Counted from the stretch's first letter, positions 7,291 through 16,430 are shown. The stretch: 64,000 nt of DNA from G963665185 sp049723905 (GCF_049723905.1 NZ_JBJKFD010000001.1:3472001-3536000); one strand, 5' to 3'. The notes: a model not told the origin generated them from the sequence alone. A program made the numbers and translations.

Positions 7291-9903
7291 ATGAACAGGC
7301 TGCTCGACTATCTTCACGACAAGCTGCTGACGATGCGGCGGAGGGAACGCCGTTCCCTGGCTTCACTGTTCAGGCAGTTTCAGAGTGTGTTGGAGTTGAA
7401 CAACCGCACCCTGACCATCATCGCGTCCATGCATTCCAAGCTTGGGGGCGGGTACATCTTCGACCTGCAATACCTGCGCAGTTCGGAGACGCACGTTCTG
7501 GAAACGGTGCGCGAACTCATCGACGCATTCGACGCCATGGCTCCCGGAAGATACCCGGAGCTGTACGCCAGCTTCCGCGATATCCGCGAAAAGCTGAAAG
7601 GCGAGCTGGAACGGCATCCTGTGCTGCCCGACGTCATGGCCATTCCGTTTGAAAAGATCGGCCTGCGCGACATGGACGCGGTGGGGGCCAAGAATACCAA
7701 GCTCGGCATCATCGCCTCCGCATCCAAGGTGGAAGTACCCAGAGGCTTTGCCGTTACCACTGCCGCCTATCGTGCCTTCATGGAGCACAACAATCTGGCC
7801 GAGGTGATCGACGGCTATGAAAAGGAATGGCGTTCCGGCCTGCTGAGCGCCAAGGAAGCGTCCGGAAAAATCCGCGCGTTGATCCTTGGCGGAACCATTC
7901 CTCCCCGTGTGCGTCGTGGCATGAACCGGGAGATGGAGGCATTGCGCCGTGGGCCACGCGGGCCACATGGAGAGGACGGCAAGGAACTGCGGCTTGCCGT
8001 GCGCAGCAGCGCCTGGGGCGAAGACGGCGATCTTTCCTTTGCCGGGCAGTACGACAGTTTTCTCAACGTGCCGCCCGTGGACGTGCACGACGCCTACAAG
8101 AAGGTGCTGGCCAGTACTTTTTCCCCGCGCGCCATGGAATACCGCAGGGAGTACGACTACAAACCCAGCGAAGTCTTCATGGCCGTTTCCGTGCAGACCA
8201 TGGTCCGGGCCAGGAGCAGCGGCGTGGCCTACAGCCTTTCGCCCATGGACCCCGGCCGGAACTGCATGGAAATAGCCTCCACCTGGGGACTAGGCTCCCC
8301 GGTTGTTTCGGGCAAGGTGGCCGTGGACCGCTTTATTGTTTCGCGCAATGCCGGCCACACTCTTTTGGAAAAGACAGTGGTGGACAAGGCCGAGGCCCAG
8401 CGGCCCAAGAACGGCGGTTCCGTGGGCATGCTGCCCGTGGACGAGGAACTGCGCACCGCGCCCAGCCTGACCGAGCAGGACATTCAGCTGCTGGCCCACA
8501 CGGCCATGCGGCTGGAACGCTATTTCAAAAAGCCCCAGGACATGGAGTTCGCCTTTGACGAGGACGGCACGCTGGTCATTCTCCAGACCCGCCCCTTGCG
8601 TATCGACGCATGCGCCGAATCTGAGTCCATGGATTTGAGCGACGCGCTCAAGAACTATCCGGTACTGCTCAGCGGCGAGGGGGACGTGGCCCAGCAGGGC
8701 GTGGGGGCGGGACCGGCTTTCGTGGCCTGGGAAGGGCGCGATCTGGAGGACTTTCCGGATGGGGCGGTTCTGGTGGCCCACCTTTCCTCCCCGCAGTACG
8801 CCGCCGTTCTGCACCGCGCAGCCGGTGTGGTTACGGATATCGGCTCTCCTTTGGGCCACATGGCGACCATTGCCAGGGAGTTCCACGTCCCGACCCTGCT
8901 CAATGCCAGCCGGGCGACCATGGTGTTGCAGGAAGGGGAAATGGTCACCCTGGATGCCGAGCAGAAGACCGTTTACCAGGGCATGGTCAAGGAACTGCGG
9001 CTGCACGACTTCATGTGCGACCGCATTGACGACACCTATGAGTACCGGCTGCTGCGGCGGATGCTCAAGCTCATCGAGCCGCTGTATCTTTTCGACCCCG
9101 AATCCCCGGATTTCACACCCCAGGGATGCCGGACCCTGCACGACATTGCCCGGTTTATCCATGAAAAGGCCGTTGAAATCCTCATGGACATTCCCAATGC
9201 CCGCATATCCGGCGAGGCCTGCCCCGGCGGACGGCTGGCTTTGAAGGTGCCCATGGATCTGGTGGTTCTGGATATCGGCGGCGGGCTGGCTCCGGAATGC
9301 GCAGGCGGGCTGCAGGGCATGAGGACACGCCGCACGGTAGAGCTGGAGCAGGTGAAGTCCGGTGCGCTGCGCGCCTTCATAGAAGGCGTGACCCTGCCGG
9401 GAGTGTGGCAGTCCACACCCGTGCCCGTGGATTTTTCCAGCTTCATGTCCAGCATGACGCGCACCTTTTCCGCGGACGTGGCCGGGGCCAACCGCATAGG
9501 GCAGAATCTGGCCGTTATTTCGGACCGTTACCTGCACCTGAGCCTGCGGCTGGGCTACCATTTTACCATGATCGATTGCTACGGCGGCAGCGAGGACGGC
9601 GCCAAGAACAGCGTGCAGTTCCGTTTTGCAGGCGGGGTAACCGGGGCGACCCGGCGTTCCCGGCGGGCCAGGTTTCTCTCGCAGGTACTGAAGACCTTTG
9701 ATTTTTCCGTTACGCTTCAGGACGACCTGGTTGTTGCCAGAGCCAAGGGCTGGATGGCCCGCGACGTCAATCGGCTGATGCTGATTCTCGGCATCCTGGT
9801 TGCCTATACCCGGCAGCTGGACGTGGCCATGGTGAACGAAGACACGATCAACGAGCATTGCGAGGAATTTGTAGGTATCGCCGACGCGGCGGTAAACACT
9901 TAG
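7291..9903 (+). CDS. PEP-synthase/PPDK-like protein without TIM barrel
   Basis: 870-residue cytoplasmic protein. Residues ~120-460 resemble the PPDK_N ATP-grasp domain of phosphoenolpyruvate synthase (VGAKNTKLG, VPRGFAVTTAAY, AVRSSAWGEDGD..FAGQYDS, FAFDEDGTLVILQTRPLR). Residues ~480-560 form the swivelling phospho-histidine domain (TDIGSPLGHMATIAREFHVP, His523). The final ~300 residues do not show the PEP/pyruvate-binding TIM barrel, so it is probably not a true PEP synthase. It could transfer phosphate from ATP through His523 to another acceptor. The start at 7291 has AAGAGG upstream. It sits mid-operon between the TIGR02186-type protein and a lone receiver. Confidence 0.85.
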   Translation: MNRLLDYLHDKLLTMRRRERRSLASLFRQFQSVLELNNRTLTIIASMHSKLGGGYIFDLQYLRSSETHVLETVRELIDAFDAMAPGRYPELYASFRDIREKLKGELERHPVLPDVMAIPFEKIGLRDMDAVGAKNTKLGIIASASKVEVPRGFAVTTAAYRAFMEHNNLAEVIDGYEKEWRSGLLSAKEASGKIRALILGGTIPPRVRRGMNREMEALRRGPRGPHGEDGKELRLAVRSSAWGEDGDLSFAGQYDSFLNVPPVDVHDAYKKVLASTFSPRAMEYRREYDYKPSEVFMAVSVQTMVRARSSGVAYSLSPMDPGRNCMEIASTWGLGSPVVSGKVAVDRFIVSRNAGHTLLEKTVVDKAEAQRPKNGGSVGMLPVDEELRTAPSLTEQDIQLLAHTAMRLERYFKKPQDMEFAFDEDGTLVILQTRPLRIDACAESESMDLSDALKNYPVLLSGEGDVAQQGVGAGPAFVAWEGRDLEDFPDGAVLVAHLSSPQYAAVLHRAAGVVTDIGSPLGHMATIAREFHVPTLLNASRATMVLQEGEMVTLDAEQKTVYQGMVKELRLHDFMCDRIDDTYEYRLLRRMLKLIEPLYLFDPESPDFTPQGCRTLHDIARFIHEKAVEILMDIPNARISGEACPGGRLALKVPMDLVVLDIGGGLAPECAGGLQGMRTRRTVELEQVKSGALRAFIEGVTLPGVWQSTPVPVDFSSFMSSMTRTFSADVAGANRIGQNLAVISDRYLHLSLRLGYHFTMIDCYGGSEDGAKNSVQFRFAGGVTGATRRSRRARFLSQVLKTFDFSVTLQDDLVVARAKGWMARDVNRLMLILGILVAYTRQLDVAMVNEDTINEHCEEFVGIADAAVNT

Positions 9904-10109
9904 CAGTGCGGGTATCTCCCGCACAACGATAAGACGGTGGATGTGCTGCCCCTGGCATGCATTCGCCTTGAGTTACCTGAAAAGCCGTGCCGCTGGCGGC
10001 ACGGCGGGCCGGAAGCCGAAACTTCCGGCAAAGCGATCCTTCCGCAGGTGCGATGCCGTTGCACCGCAAACCCTGCGGAACATCACATCAGTTACTGGAG
10101 GATTGCGAT
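9904..10109 (+). promoter_or_regulatory. Structured spacer before the receiver gene
   Basis: Three hairpins fill this gap: GTGCGGG/CCCGCAC near 9906-9924; a 10-bp stem GCCGTGCCGC (9984-9993) with GCGGCACGGC (9996-10005); and TTCCGCAGG (10040-10048) with CCTGCGGAA (10072-10080), which encloses a smaller GGTGC/GCACC stem. No T tract follows, so these look like RNA-processing or stability elements rather than terminators. Confidence 0.5.
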
Positions 10110-10499
10110 ATGACCACCTCGGCAAAGACGAGCATTCTCATCCTTGACGACGAACCCATCGTCAGCAAACGGCTTCAGCCCGCACTGGAAAAGATGGGTT
10201 ACGAGGTTGAGAGCTTTTACGAGAGCGCGAAAGCCATGGTCAGGATTCAGGAGCGGGATTTCGACATTGTCGTGACCGACCTGAAAATGGAGGGGATAGA
10301 CGGCATGCAGTTTCTTGCGGAAGTGAAGAAGCGCTCGCCGTCCACAGAGGTTATTGTCATTACGGGATTCGCCACCATGGACACCGCCAAGGAATCCATG
10401 CGCCAAGGCGTGTTCGACTTTCTGGCCAAGCCGTTCAAGCTTGGGGAAATCCAGGAAGTCATCAGAAAGGCCGAAGAGCATATCCGTAACGGCTCGTAA
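10110..10499 (+). CDS. Stand-alone response regulator receiver
   Basis: 129-residue CheY-like receiver with no output domain. The acidic pocket (LDDEP), phospho-acceptor Asp in VVTDLKMEGIDG, conserved Thr/Ser in VIVITGFA and Lys in FLAKPF are all present. CTGGAGG six bases before the ATG fixes the start. It lies inside the stress-protein operon, so it may relay phosphate within this system, or act as a sink for the kinase at 1524 or on the PEP-synthase-like protein. No partner can be proven from sequence. Confidence 0.92.
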   Translation: MTTSAKTSILILDDEPIVSKRLQPALEKMGYEVESFYESAKAMVRIQERDFDIVVTDLKMEGIDGMQFLAEVKKRSPSTEVIVITGFATMDTAKESMRQGVFDFLAKPFKLGEIQEVIRKAEEHIRNGS

Positions 10500-10531
10500 G
10501 TAAATTCCAAAAACACAAGCGAGGTGCGTCC

Positions 10532-11329
10532 ATGGAGATGTTGAAGGCCCTTGTCCCCGTGGAAATGACGTTGGCGTCCAATGTCGCCCTGCGATACCTG
10601 TGCCAGAAGGCCGAAATGCTCGGCATCGGGGTACAGCCCATCCATATAGAGGAACCGGACCACAAGCCGCACTCCTCGGAAACAGGATGGATACGTAAAT
10701 CCTGGGAGTCCGGGTTGCGCCAGGCAGGACTGGAGGAGGTCCGGCGCATCCTGAGCAGCGAGAAGCTGGATTGCTTCATTCTTCCCCATCCGATTATCCG
10801 CGTGGGGTCCCGGGAGGATGGGATTCTTGAGGAATTGCGTGTGGGGGGACACGATCTTTTCGTGGAAGGGGAGCTGGTCAATTTCAATACCGGGGAATTC
10901 CGCAAACGGTTGCGGAGCAAGCTCTACAGACAGATGCCGTGCCCGGTGCTGCTGGTCCGCAACATGATCCAGTCGAACCGGCTGGGCCTGCTGCTGGACG
11001 AGAAGACGGACGTGGAATTTGTGGTGTCCCAGTTCTGCCGCTTTTTTACGGACACGTCCGTGGATTTCGACCTGTGCGCATATGCCATGGACGATCTGCA
11101 CCGGACCCCGCATCCGGAAGAACTGCTGGACGAAGGCAAACGTCTGCTCCGGGAGCGGGGCTATACGCCGACCAGGGTGTTTTCGTTGCTCGGCGCACCG
11201 GATACCGCGGGCCAGGCATTGCAGGATTATGGGATGCTGATTGCCCATATGGACCGCAAGTCCAACCGCAAGTCGCCCCTGACCGAGGTGCTCGGTCTTG
11301 TGCCTTGTCCCATACTTATCTGCTGGTAA
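10532..11329 (+). CDS. Universal stress protein-like (divergent)
   Basis: 265-residue protein whose N-terminal half has a recognisable Usp pattern (KALVPVEMTLASNVALRYLC.. ending RQMPCPVLLVRN) and whose C-terminal half ends similarly (GLVPCPILICW), suggesting two degenerate Usp modules. Nucleotide-binding residues are not obvious. It lies 32 bases after the receiver gene with GAGGTGC before the ATG, and 21 bases before the next Usp gene, so it belongs to the same operon. Assignment rests on the fold-like pattern and the context. Confidence 0.68.
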   Translation: MEMLKALVPVEMTLASNVALRYLCQKAEMLGIGVQPIHIEEPDHKPHSSETGWIRKSWESGLRQAGLEEVRRILSSEKLDCFILPHPIIRVGSREDGILEELRVGGHDLFVEGELVNFNTGEFRKRLRSKLYRQMPCPVLLVRNMIQSNRLGLLLDEKTDVEFVVSQFCRFFTDTSVDFDLCAYAMDDLHRTPHPEELLDEGKRLLRERGYTPTRVFSLLGAPDTAGQALQDYGMLIAHMDRKSNRKSPLTEVLGLVPCPILICW

Positions 11330-11350
11330 CCGAGCCAAGGGAGAAGTTCG

Positions 11351-12214
11351 ATGAAATTGCTCGTCGCCGTTGATGAACACGCCTACAGCCGCTATGCGGT
11401 GGACCAGGCCGCCAGCCTTGCCGCCAATACCTGGCCGGATGTGGTTATGCTGGCCGTGGAAAAGAAACGCAGCTACGTGGCCGAGGAAGAACTGGACAAG
11501 GAGCAGGCGCATCCGAAAATCCGCATGCTGCGCCGCTACCATGCCGATTTTCTGGAAACCCTGGGGCCGGATGTGCAAATTTACGGGCAGACGCCCCAAC
11601 CCGTTGAAGACGGAAACAGCGAAGCGCTGGAAGAAGACGCCTCCGGACGCAAGTCGTTTCGTTTGCGGGTGCGCAAGGGCAACCCGGTAAAGGCAATTAC
11701 GGCCGAGGCCCAGGCCGCGGGGAGCGATCTGGTCATTTTGGGATGCAGCCATCACGAGGGGGGCTGGGGGCGCGGCTCGGACGTTCCGGGCAAGGTTGCC
11801 GATGCCGTGGACTGCTCCGTCTTTATCATCCGCGAGAACATGGCTCCGTCCAAGGTGGTCTGCTGCCTGGACCATGCCCATGTGACGCAGGAATCCCTGG
11901 AGCTCATCAACCAGTGCGTAACCCTGTACGGTGCGGACCTGGAAATCGTGGGCGTGCTGAAGCACGGCGAACTCAAGGACGAAGTCGAGGCCAAGATGGG
12001 CGAGGTGCTCGACTATTATCTGGAACGGGGCATCAAGGCGCTGTTGCGGGTGGTGGAACAGGATTCCCTGGATGCGTTCATCGAGGCGGGCGGAAAGAAC
12101 GACCTCATGGCCTTGTGGCTTACCCACAAATCTCCGCTGCAACGGCTTTTGCCGGGCCATAGGGTGGCCTCTTTGGTGAACCACTCCTTTTCCTCCCTTC
12201 TCATTCTGCGTTAG
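11351..12214 (+). CDS. Tandem universal stress protein
   Basis: 287-residue protein with two UspA-like halves. The first begins MKLLVAVDEHAYSRYAVDQA and ends VKAITAEAQAAGSDLVILGCSHHEGGWGRGSDVPGKVADAVDC..VFIIRE (split here), where G-x-S-x2-x-GS-type spacing resembles an ATP-binding loop. The second begins KVVCCLDHAHVTQESLELI and ends LLPGHRVASLVNHSFSSLLILR. It is the last gene of the operon and a strong hairpin follows. AAGGGAG precedes the ATG. Confidence 0.85.
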   Translation: MKLLVAVDEHAYSRYAVDQAASLAANTWPDVVMLAVEKKRSYVAEEELDKEQAHPKIRMLRRYHADFLETLGPDVQIYGQTPQPVEDGNSEALEEDASGRKSFRLRVRKGNPVKAITAEAQAAGSDLVILGCSHHEGGWGRGSDVPGKVADAVDCSVFIIRENMAPSKVVCCLDHAHVTQESLELINQCVTLYGADLEIVGVLKHGELKDEVEAKMGEVLDYYLERGIKALLRVVEQDSLDAFIEAGGKNDLMALWLTHKSPLQRLLPGHRVASLVNHSFSSLLILR

Positions 12215-12287
12215 TCGGGTGTTTCTCCCGCCTTGCTGGCGGGGCGCAGGACAGGGGAGCATCATTTTCGGTTGCCGGATACAAATC

Positions 12288-12325
12288 GGCCCCGCCCTTT
12301 GTTGCAGGAAGGGCGGGGCCTTTGT
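12288..12325 (+). terminator. Strong hairpin terminator of the stress operon
   Basis: A perfect 12-bp stem (GGCCCCGCCCTT at 12288-12299 with AAGGGCGGGGCC at 12309-12320) and a nine-base loop are followed by TTTGT. It lies between the convergent stress operon and proS and could end transcripts from both sides. Confidence 0.8.
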
Positions 12326-12375
12326 CCGATGAGCGGACAGCTGTTCGATAGGAACAGGGCGCTGCACGCCCTGTC

Positions 12376-14079
12376 CTACGGCTGCTTCAATCCCCAATCC
12401 TGCCAGACGGAGTCGCGCCAGGCCGAGAATTCTCCGGCAAAGTTGTCCAGAGACAGTCTTCCCTTTTCCCCGGTGCGGCGGTTTTTCGTCTCCACCATGC
12501 CGCCATCCATCCCCTTTCTGCCCAGGGTGACCTGCATGGGAAATCCCATCAGGTCGGCATCGTTGAACTTTACGCCCGGACGTTCGTCACGGTCGTCGTA
12601 CAGAACGTCCGTTCCCTGTTTGCGCAAAGTCTCGTACAGGAAGTCGGCCACTTTGGTGACTTCTTCGTCGTGCGGATTCAGGTTGATGAGCATGACCTCG
12701 AACGGTGCGATGGCTGGTGGGAAGATGATGCCCGCATCATCGTTATTCTGTTCAATGCTGGCCGCGATGACACGGGAAATGCCGATGCCGTAGCAGCCCA
12801 TGCACATGAATTGCTGTTCCCCGTTTTCGTCCAGGAAGGTGGCGTTCATGGCCTTGGAATATTTGAGGCCGAGTTTGAAGATGTGCCCCACCTCTATGCC
12901 CCTGGTAAAGACGAGCGGCGCGCCGCATTGGGGGCAGGCGTCTCCTGGACAGGCCTGGCGAAGATCCGCAAAGGCGTCGATGCGGGCGTTTCTGTCCATG
13001 TCCGCATGGTGCAGACGTTCGGCCAGGGCGTCGTCTTCGGCAATCCAGTCCGAGATACCCAGCAGTTCGTGGTCGGCAAGATATTTGTCCACCACCTTGC
13101 CGGTGGAACCGTTCTGCCTGTCGCGGTGCGCCTTTTCCTCTTCCTCGGGCGTGGCAGGACGGACATCGACGGCCCCCAGGAAGTTTTTCAGCTTCACCTC
13201 ATTGCACTGCCTGTCCTGGCGGAGGAACACGGCCACCATGGCGTTGTCCGCCACGTAGAGTTCGGTCTTGATGGTGTGTTGCGGTGAATCGCCCGAATCA
13301 TCCAAATCGTTTGGGCCAGATGCGGCCGCGGCATTGCCGGAGGTGGAGACGGGCCTGGGGCAGGCGGTCTCGGCCTTTTCCAGGTTGGCCGCATAGGTGC
13401 AGTCCGGGCAGGTTACAATGGTGTCCTCGCCGGTATCGGCCAGCACCATGAATTCGTGGGAGAACGACCCGCCAATGGAGCCGGAGTCCGCGGAAACAGA
13501 CTTGAACTTGAGCCCGACCCGCTCGAAGATGCTGTTGTAGGCATTGTACATGGACATGTAGCTGGCGTCGGCGCCAGAGTCGCCGGTATCGAAGGAATAG
13601 CCGTCCTTCATAATGAATTCCCGGCCGCGCATCAGGCCGAAGCGGGGGCGGATTTCATCACGGAATTTGGTCTGTATCTGGAAGAGATTTATGGGCAGCT
13701 GGCGGTAGGAGCGGATTTCGTGGCGGACGAGGTCCGTTACTACTTCTTCGTGCGTGGGGCCCAGGCACGATTCCCGGTCGTGACGGTCGGTGAAGCGCAG
13801 GAGCTCCTTGCCGTAGTGTTCCCAACGGCCCGATTCCTTCCACAGGTCGCCGGGCTGTACCGCAGGCATAAGGGTTTCCAGGGCGCCTGCCCGGTCCATT
13901 TCCTCGCGTACGATGCGGGAGAATTTGTTGATGGCCCGCAAGCCGAGGGGCAGGTAGGTATATATTCCGGCAGTAAGTTTGCGGATCATGCCGGCACGCA
14001 GAAGCAGTTTGTGGCTGACGACTTCGGCCTCGGCAGGGGACTCTTTCAGCGTGGGGGCGTAGTAACGACTCAGTCGCAT
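12376..14079 (-). CDS. proS: Prolyl-tRNA synthetase (bacterial type)
   Basis: 567-residue class II synthetase that charges tRNA-Pro. Visible motifs: RAGMIRKLTAGIYTYLPLG, class II motif 2 region (FRDEIRPRFGLMRGREFIMKDGYSF is the full stretch; core RPRFGLMRGREF) and the GIEVGHIFKLG and CYGIGISR segments around motif 3. An insertion domain sits at about residues 220-400 as in other long bacterial enzymes. It keeps the NEVK segment but I cannot find the GxxxP loop of the E. coli editing domain, and it contains CPDC and CPQCG pairs. The gene is the third in line behind proline racemase and a TSUP permease on the same strand, so it may be co-expressed with proline catabolism. I cannot tell if it is the only proS copy. 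Confidence 0.95.
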   Translation of the reverse strand: MRLSRYYAPTLKESPAEAEVVSHKLLLRAGMIRKLTAGIYTYLPLGLRAINKFSRIVREEMDRAGALETLMPAVQPGDLWKESGRWEHYGKELLRFTDRHDRESCLGPTHEEVVTDLVRHEIRSYRQLPINLFQIQTKFRDEIRPRFGLMRGREFIMKDGYSFDTGDSGADASYMSMYNAYNSIFERVGLKFKSVSADSGSIGGSFSHEFMVLADTGEDTIVTCPDCTYAANLEKAETACPRPVSTSGNAAAASGPNDLDDSGDSPQHTIKTELYVADNAMVAVFLRQDRQCNEVKLKNFLGAVDVRPATPEEEEKAHRDRQNGSTGKVVDKYLADHELLGISDWIAEDDALAERLHHADMDRNARIDAFADLRQACPGDACPQCGAPLVFTRGIEVGHIFKLGLKYSKAMNATFLDENGEQQFMCMGCYGIGISRVIAASIEQNNDDAGIIFPPAIAPFEVMLINLNPHDEEVTKVADFLYETLRKQGTDVLYDDRDERPGVKFNDADLMGFPMQVTLGRKGMDGGMVETKNRRTGEKGRLSLDNFAGEFSAWRDSVWQDWGLKQP

Positions 14080-14209
14080 GGTTCTTCCTTTGGGTAAAAG
14101 GTGCTCAGATCTGATCGTCGGGGCCGTGGCGCAATCCCAGCGTCCTGCTTGCAGCCGGGGAATACAGGCCCCGCTGCACGGAAGGGCGGAAGAAGCGTTT
14201 CGGTCGGTG

Positions 14210-14251
14210 GTCCGGCAACGTGGGTGGAGAGGGGGGAACGCGTTGCCGGAC
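14210..14251 (-). terminator. Hairpin between permease and proS
   Basis: GTCCGGCAACG (14210-14220) pairs perfectly with CGTTGCCGGAC (14241-14251). On the minus strand it lies just after the permease stop and ahead of proS. There is no T tract, so it may only attenuate or stabilise rather than terminate. Confidence 0.45.
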
Positions 14252-14266
14252 CAGGGATCCGATGGG

Positions 14267-15142
14267 TTACTTTTCTTTTTTCAGGGCGGAGCGGATCATG
14301 GTGGCCGATGTGTAGAGAATGATGGCCACCACGAGCCACTTCAGAATGGTCAGCGGAAGTTCCTTCACAAGATAGGCGGCGATAAACACGCCGATGACAC
14401 CTGATATGGTAATCATGATGGACGACTTCATGTCATAGGCCTGCTCCTTGATGAACTTCATTCCGGCTGCGGGCATGAGGAATGCGCAGGAGGACATCAT
14501 GATGGGGAAGGCGACCCGGGGGCTCATGCCCAGGGCGTACACAAGGGCCATGCACGGGGCATACAGCCCGATGCCGATGGTCATGAGTGCGCCGAGAACA
14601 AGGTTGCCCGCCACGCCGATGATCAGAGCCGTTCCGGTAAGGCCTATGGCCTCGCCGCCCACGGGCATAAGTCCCAGCAGACCGACGATGAAGGTTATGG
14701 CCACGATGAACAGGGCCCCGCCCATGCCCAGCTGGATCTTCTTTTCCGGAAGATGCGAGACAATGCCCGCGCCAAGCACCGCGCCGACTACGGATGCCGC
14801 GATCATGGAGCACAGGGTTATTGGATCGACCTTGATGATGGTGGTGAAGACGTATGCCTCCACAATGACGGGGATGGTCATGGACACGTTGAGCGTGCCG
14901 GGGATGATTCTGTCTGGCATCATTTTGCCGAATTTGAACAGTGCGGTGGTGGGAGCAAAGCTTCCAATGCCCAGCGTATCGAAAAAGTTGACGAGCATGC
15001 CTACCGCGCCGAAGGCTGTCCAGCTTGTGGCATTGGCCATCCTTTCCTTGTGCGTGACAATGTCTCTGCCAAAGACCCAGGCGAAAGAGAGGGTGAAGAT
15101 TCCGAGTGCGCTTTGAAGTATGGGGAGCATAAATTCTTGCAT
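14267..15142 (-). CDS. TSUP (TauE/SafE-type) permease of the proline island
   Basis: 291-residue membrane protein with about eight helices and TSUP features (LVNFFDTLGIGSFAPTTALFKF in the first half; GAVLGAGIVSHLPEKKIQLGMG; a second half starting LTGTALIIGVAGNLVLGALMTIGIG). It differs clearly from the TSUP protein at 5465. The start is at 15142 because GAAGAGG lies just upstream; an earlier in-frame start would overlap the racemase. It follows the racemase by 40 bases. The substrate is unknown; linkage suggests proline or a product such as 5-aminovalerate, or a counter-ion, which is inference only. Confidence 0.86.
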   Translation of the reverse strand: MQEFMLPILQSALGIFTLSFAWVFGRDIVTHKERMANATSWTAFGAVGMLVNFFDTLGIGSFAPTTALFKFGKMMPDRIIPGTLNVSMTIPVIVEAYVFTTIIKVDPITLCSMIAASVVGAVLGAGIVSHLPEKKIQLGMGGALFIVAITFIVGLLGLMPVGGEAIGLTGTALIIGVAGNLVLGALMTIGIGLYAPCMALVYALGMSPRVAFPIMMSSCAFLMPAAGMKFIKEQAYDMKSSIMITISGVIGVFIAAYLVKELPLTILKWLVVAIILYTSATMIRSALKKEK

Positions 15143-15182
15143 GTTCGCCTCTTCAGTTGATGTGAATGCTGCTGTGCCGCCG

Positions 15183-16187
15183 TTAAATGGCAAAACCAAA
15201 GCGTAGGGGATCGTCAGGGTCGATCACAAAGGTGTTGAATCCTGTGATATAGGCGGAGCCGGTGATTTCCGGGATGACGGCATCGAAGTCGCCCACCTTG
15301 GTCTCTTCGAGGAGCATGCCGGTGAACTTGGTGCCGATGATGCTTTCCTGCGTGAACTTTTGGTGCAGGGGCAGCTTGTTCTTGGTGTACAGGGTGGCCA
15401 TCTTGGCGCAGGTGCCCGTACCGCAGGGAGACCTGTCCGCCTGCCCGTTGCCGAAGATGACGACGTTCTTGCAGTCGGATTCCGGGTCTTCCGGCGCATC
15501 ATAGAATTCCACCAGGTCGATGGTCTTGATGTGGGGGAGTTCCGGGTGCTGGATGGAAAGCTTGGCATTGGCGGCTTCCAGGATATCCATGCCCGCTTCG
15601 ATGAAGCGGCCGGAATTTTCCGGGCTGATCTTCAGGGAAAGCTGCCTGGCGTTCACAATGGCAAAGAAGCTGCCGCCAAAGGAGATGTCCATGACAATCG
15701 GACCTATTCCCGGAACATCGATCCGTACGTCCGGATCGTACAAAAAGGCGGGAACGTTTCTGATGGTGACGGACTGGACCACTCGGTTTTCTATCTGGGC
15801 CCGTGCGTTGATCACACCCGCTGGAGCGTCGAACTTCACCTTTGTGACGGGTTCGGTAATGGGGATGATGCCGGTTTCAATGGCCGCGGTTACCGCGCCT
15901 ATGGAGCCGTGTCCGCACATGTTGAGGTATCCGCCGCCGTCCATGAAGACGATGCCGTAGTCTGCGTCGGGAGTGATGGCATTGGTGAGGATGGAACCGA
16001 ACATGTCTCTGTGCCCGCGGGGCTCACACATCAACGATGTTCTTATGTAGTCCATGTTGTTTTCCAGGTAGGATTTCTTCTCCGCCATAGTCTTTCCCGG
16101 CACATTGGGGATGCCCCCGATGACGATGCGGGTTGGTTCTCCCATGGTGTGGGAGTCTATCGCCATGACGGTGCGTGAAAATTTCAT
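15183..16187 (-). CDS. prdF: Proline racemase family protein (PrdF-like)
   Basis: 334-residue enzyme of the proline racemase / 4-hydroxyproline epimerase family. Both catalytic cysteines are present: Cys91 in NMCGHGSIG and Cys255 in DRSPCGTGTCA. Cys at both sites rules out the Thr-containing hydroxyproline dehydratase branch. With the D-proline reductase genes 3.5 kb away, the natural role is converting L-proline to the D-proline substrate. The N-terminus (MKFSRTVMAIDSHTMGEPTR) and length match clostridial PrdF. It leads an apparent operon with a TSUP permease and proS, divergent from a chemoreceptor. Confidence 0.9.
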   Translation of the reverse strand: MKFSRTVMAIDSHTMGEPTRIVIGGIPNVPGKTMAEKKSYLENNMDYIRTSLMCEPRGHRDMFGSILTNAITPDADYGIVFMDGGGYLNMCGHGSIGAVTAAIETGIIPITEPVTKVKFDAPAGVINARAQIENRVVQSVTIRNVPAFLYDPDVRIDVPGIGPIVMDISFGGSFFAIVNARQLSLKISPENSGRFIEAGMDILEAANAKLSIQHPELPHIKTIDLVEFYDAPEDPESDCKNVVIFGNGQADRSPCGTGTCAKMATLYTKNKLPLHQKFTQESIIGTKFTGMLLEETKVGDFDAVIPEITGSAYITGFNTFVIDPDDPLRFGFAI

Positions 16188-16255
16188 GCATAACTCCTTT
16201 TGCTCGCTCGTATGAGGAGCCTTGCTGGTTTTCCTCGCCCTGCTGGTTTCCGGAC

Positions 16256-16271
16256 TACAAGAAGCGAGCCA
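16256..16271 (-). promoter_or_regulatory. Possible sigma-54 promoter for the racemase
   Basis: Read on the minus strand the sequence is TGGCTCGCTTCTTGTA. It keeps TGG and TTG at -24/-12 spacing but has T instead of the invariant C at -12. Start of transcription would be near 16245, 58 bases before the racemase ATG. Support is weak and comes mainly from position and the palindromes upstream. Confidence 0.3.
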
Positions 16272-16342
16272 TGCTGCAAGAGTAAATATTTCAGTATGTT
16301 ATACGTATTTCTTGTTTGGGGAAGAAAAGAGAATGGCCGGAA

Positions 16343-16430
16343 TCCGACATTTAATCTGAAGAAACCACCCGAAAAGCAGGGGCCTGGGCGGAATGGAAAA
16401 TGTCGGTAATCGGACGAAATGTCCGACATT
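16343..16430. promoter_or_regulatory. TGTCGGA/TCCGACA palindromes between racemase and chemoreceptor
   Basis: AATGTCGG (16399-16406) and CCGACATT (16423-16430) form an inverted repeat. The right side also contains the near-perfect palindrome TGTCCGACA (16420-16428), and another TCCGACATT lies at 16343-16351. The cluster sits between two divergent promoters and could be a shared activator site. Confidence 0.6.
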
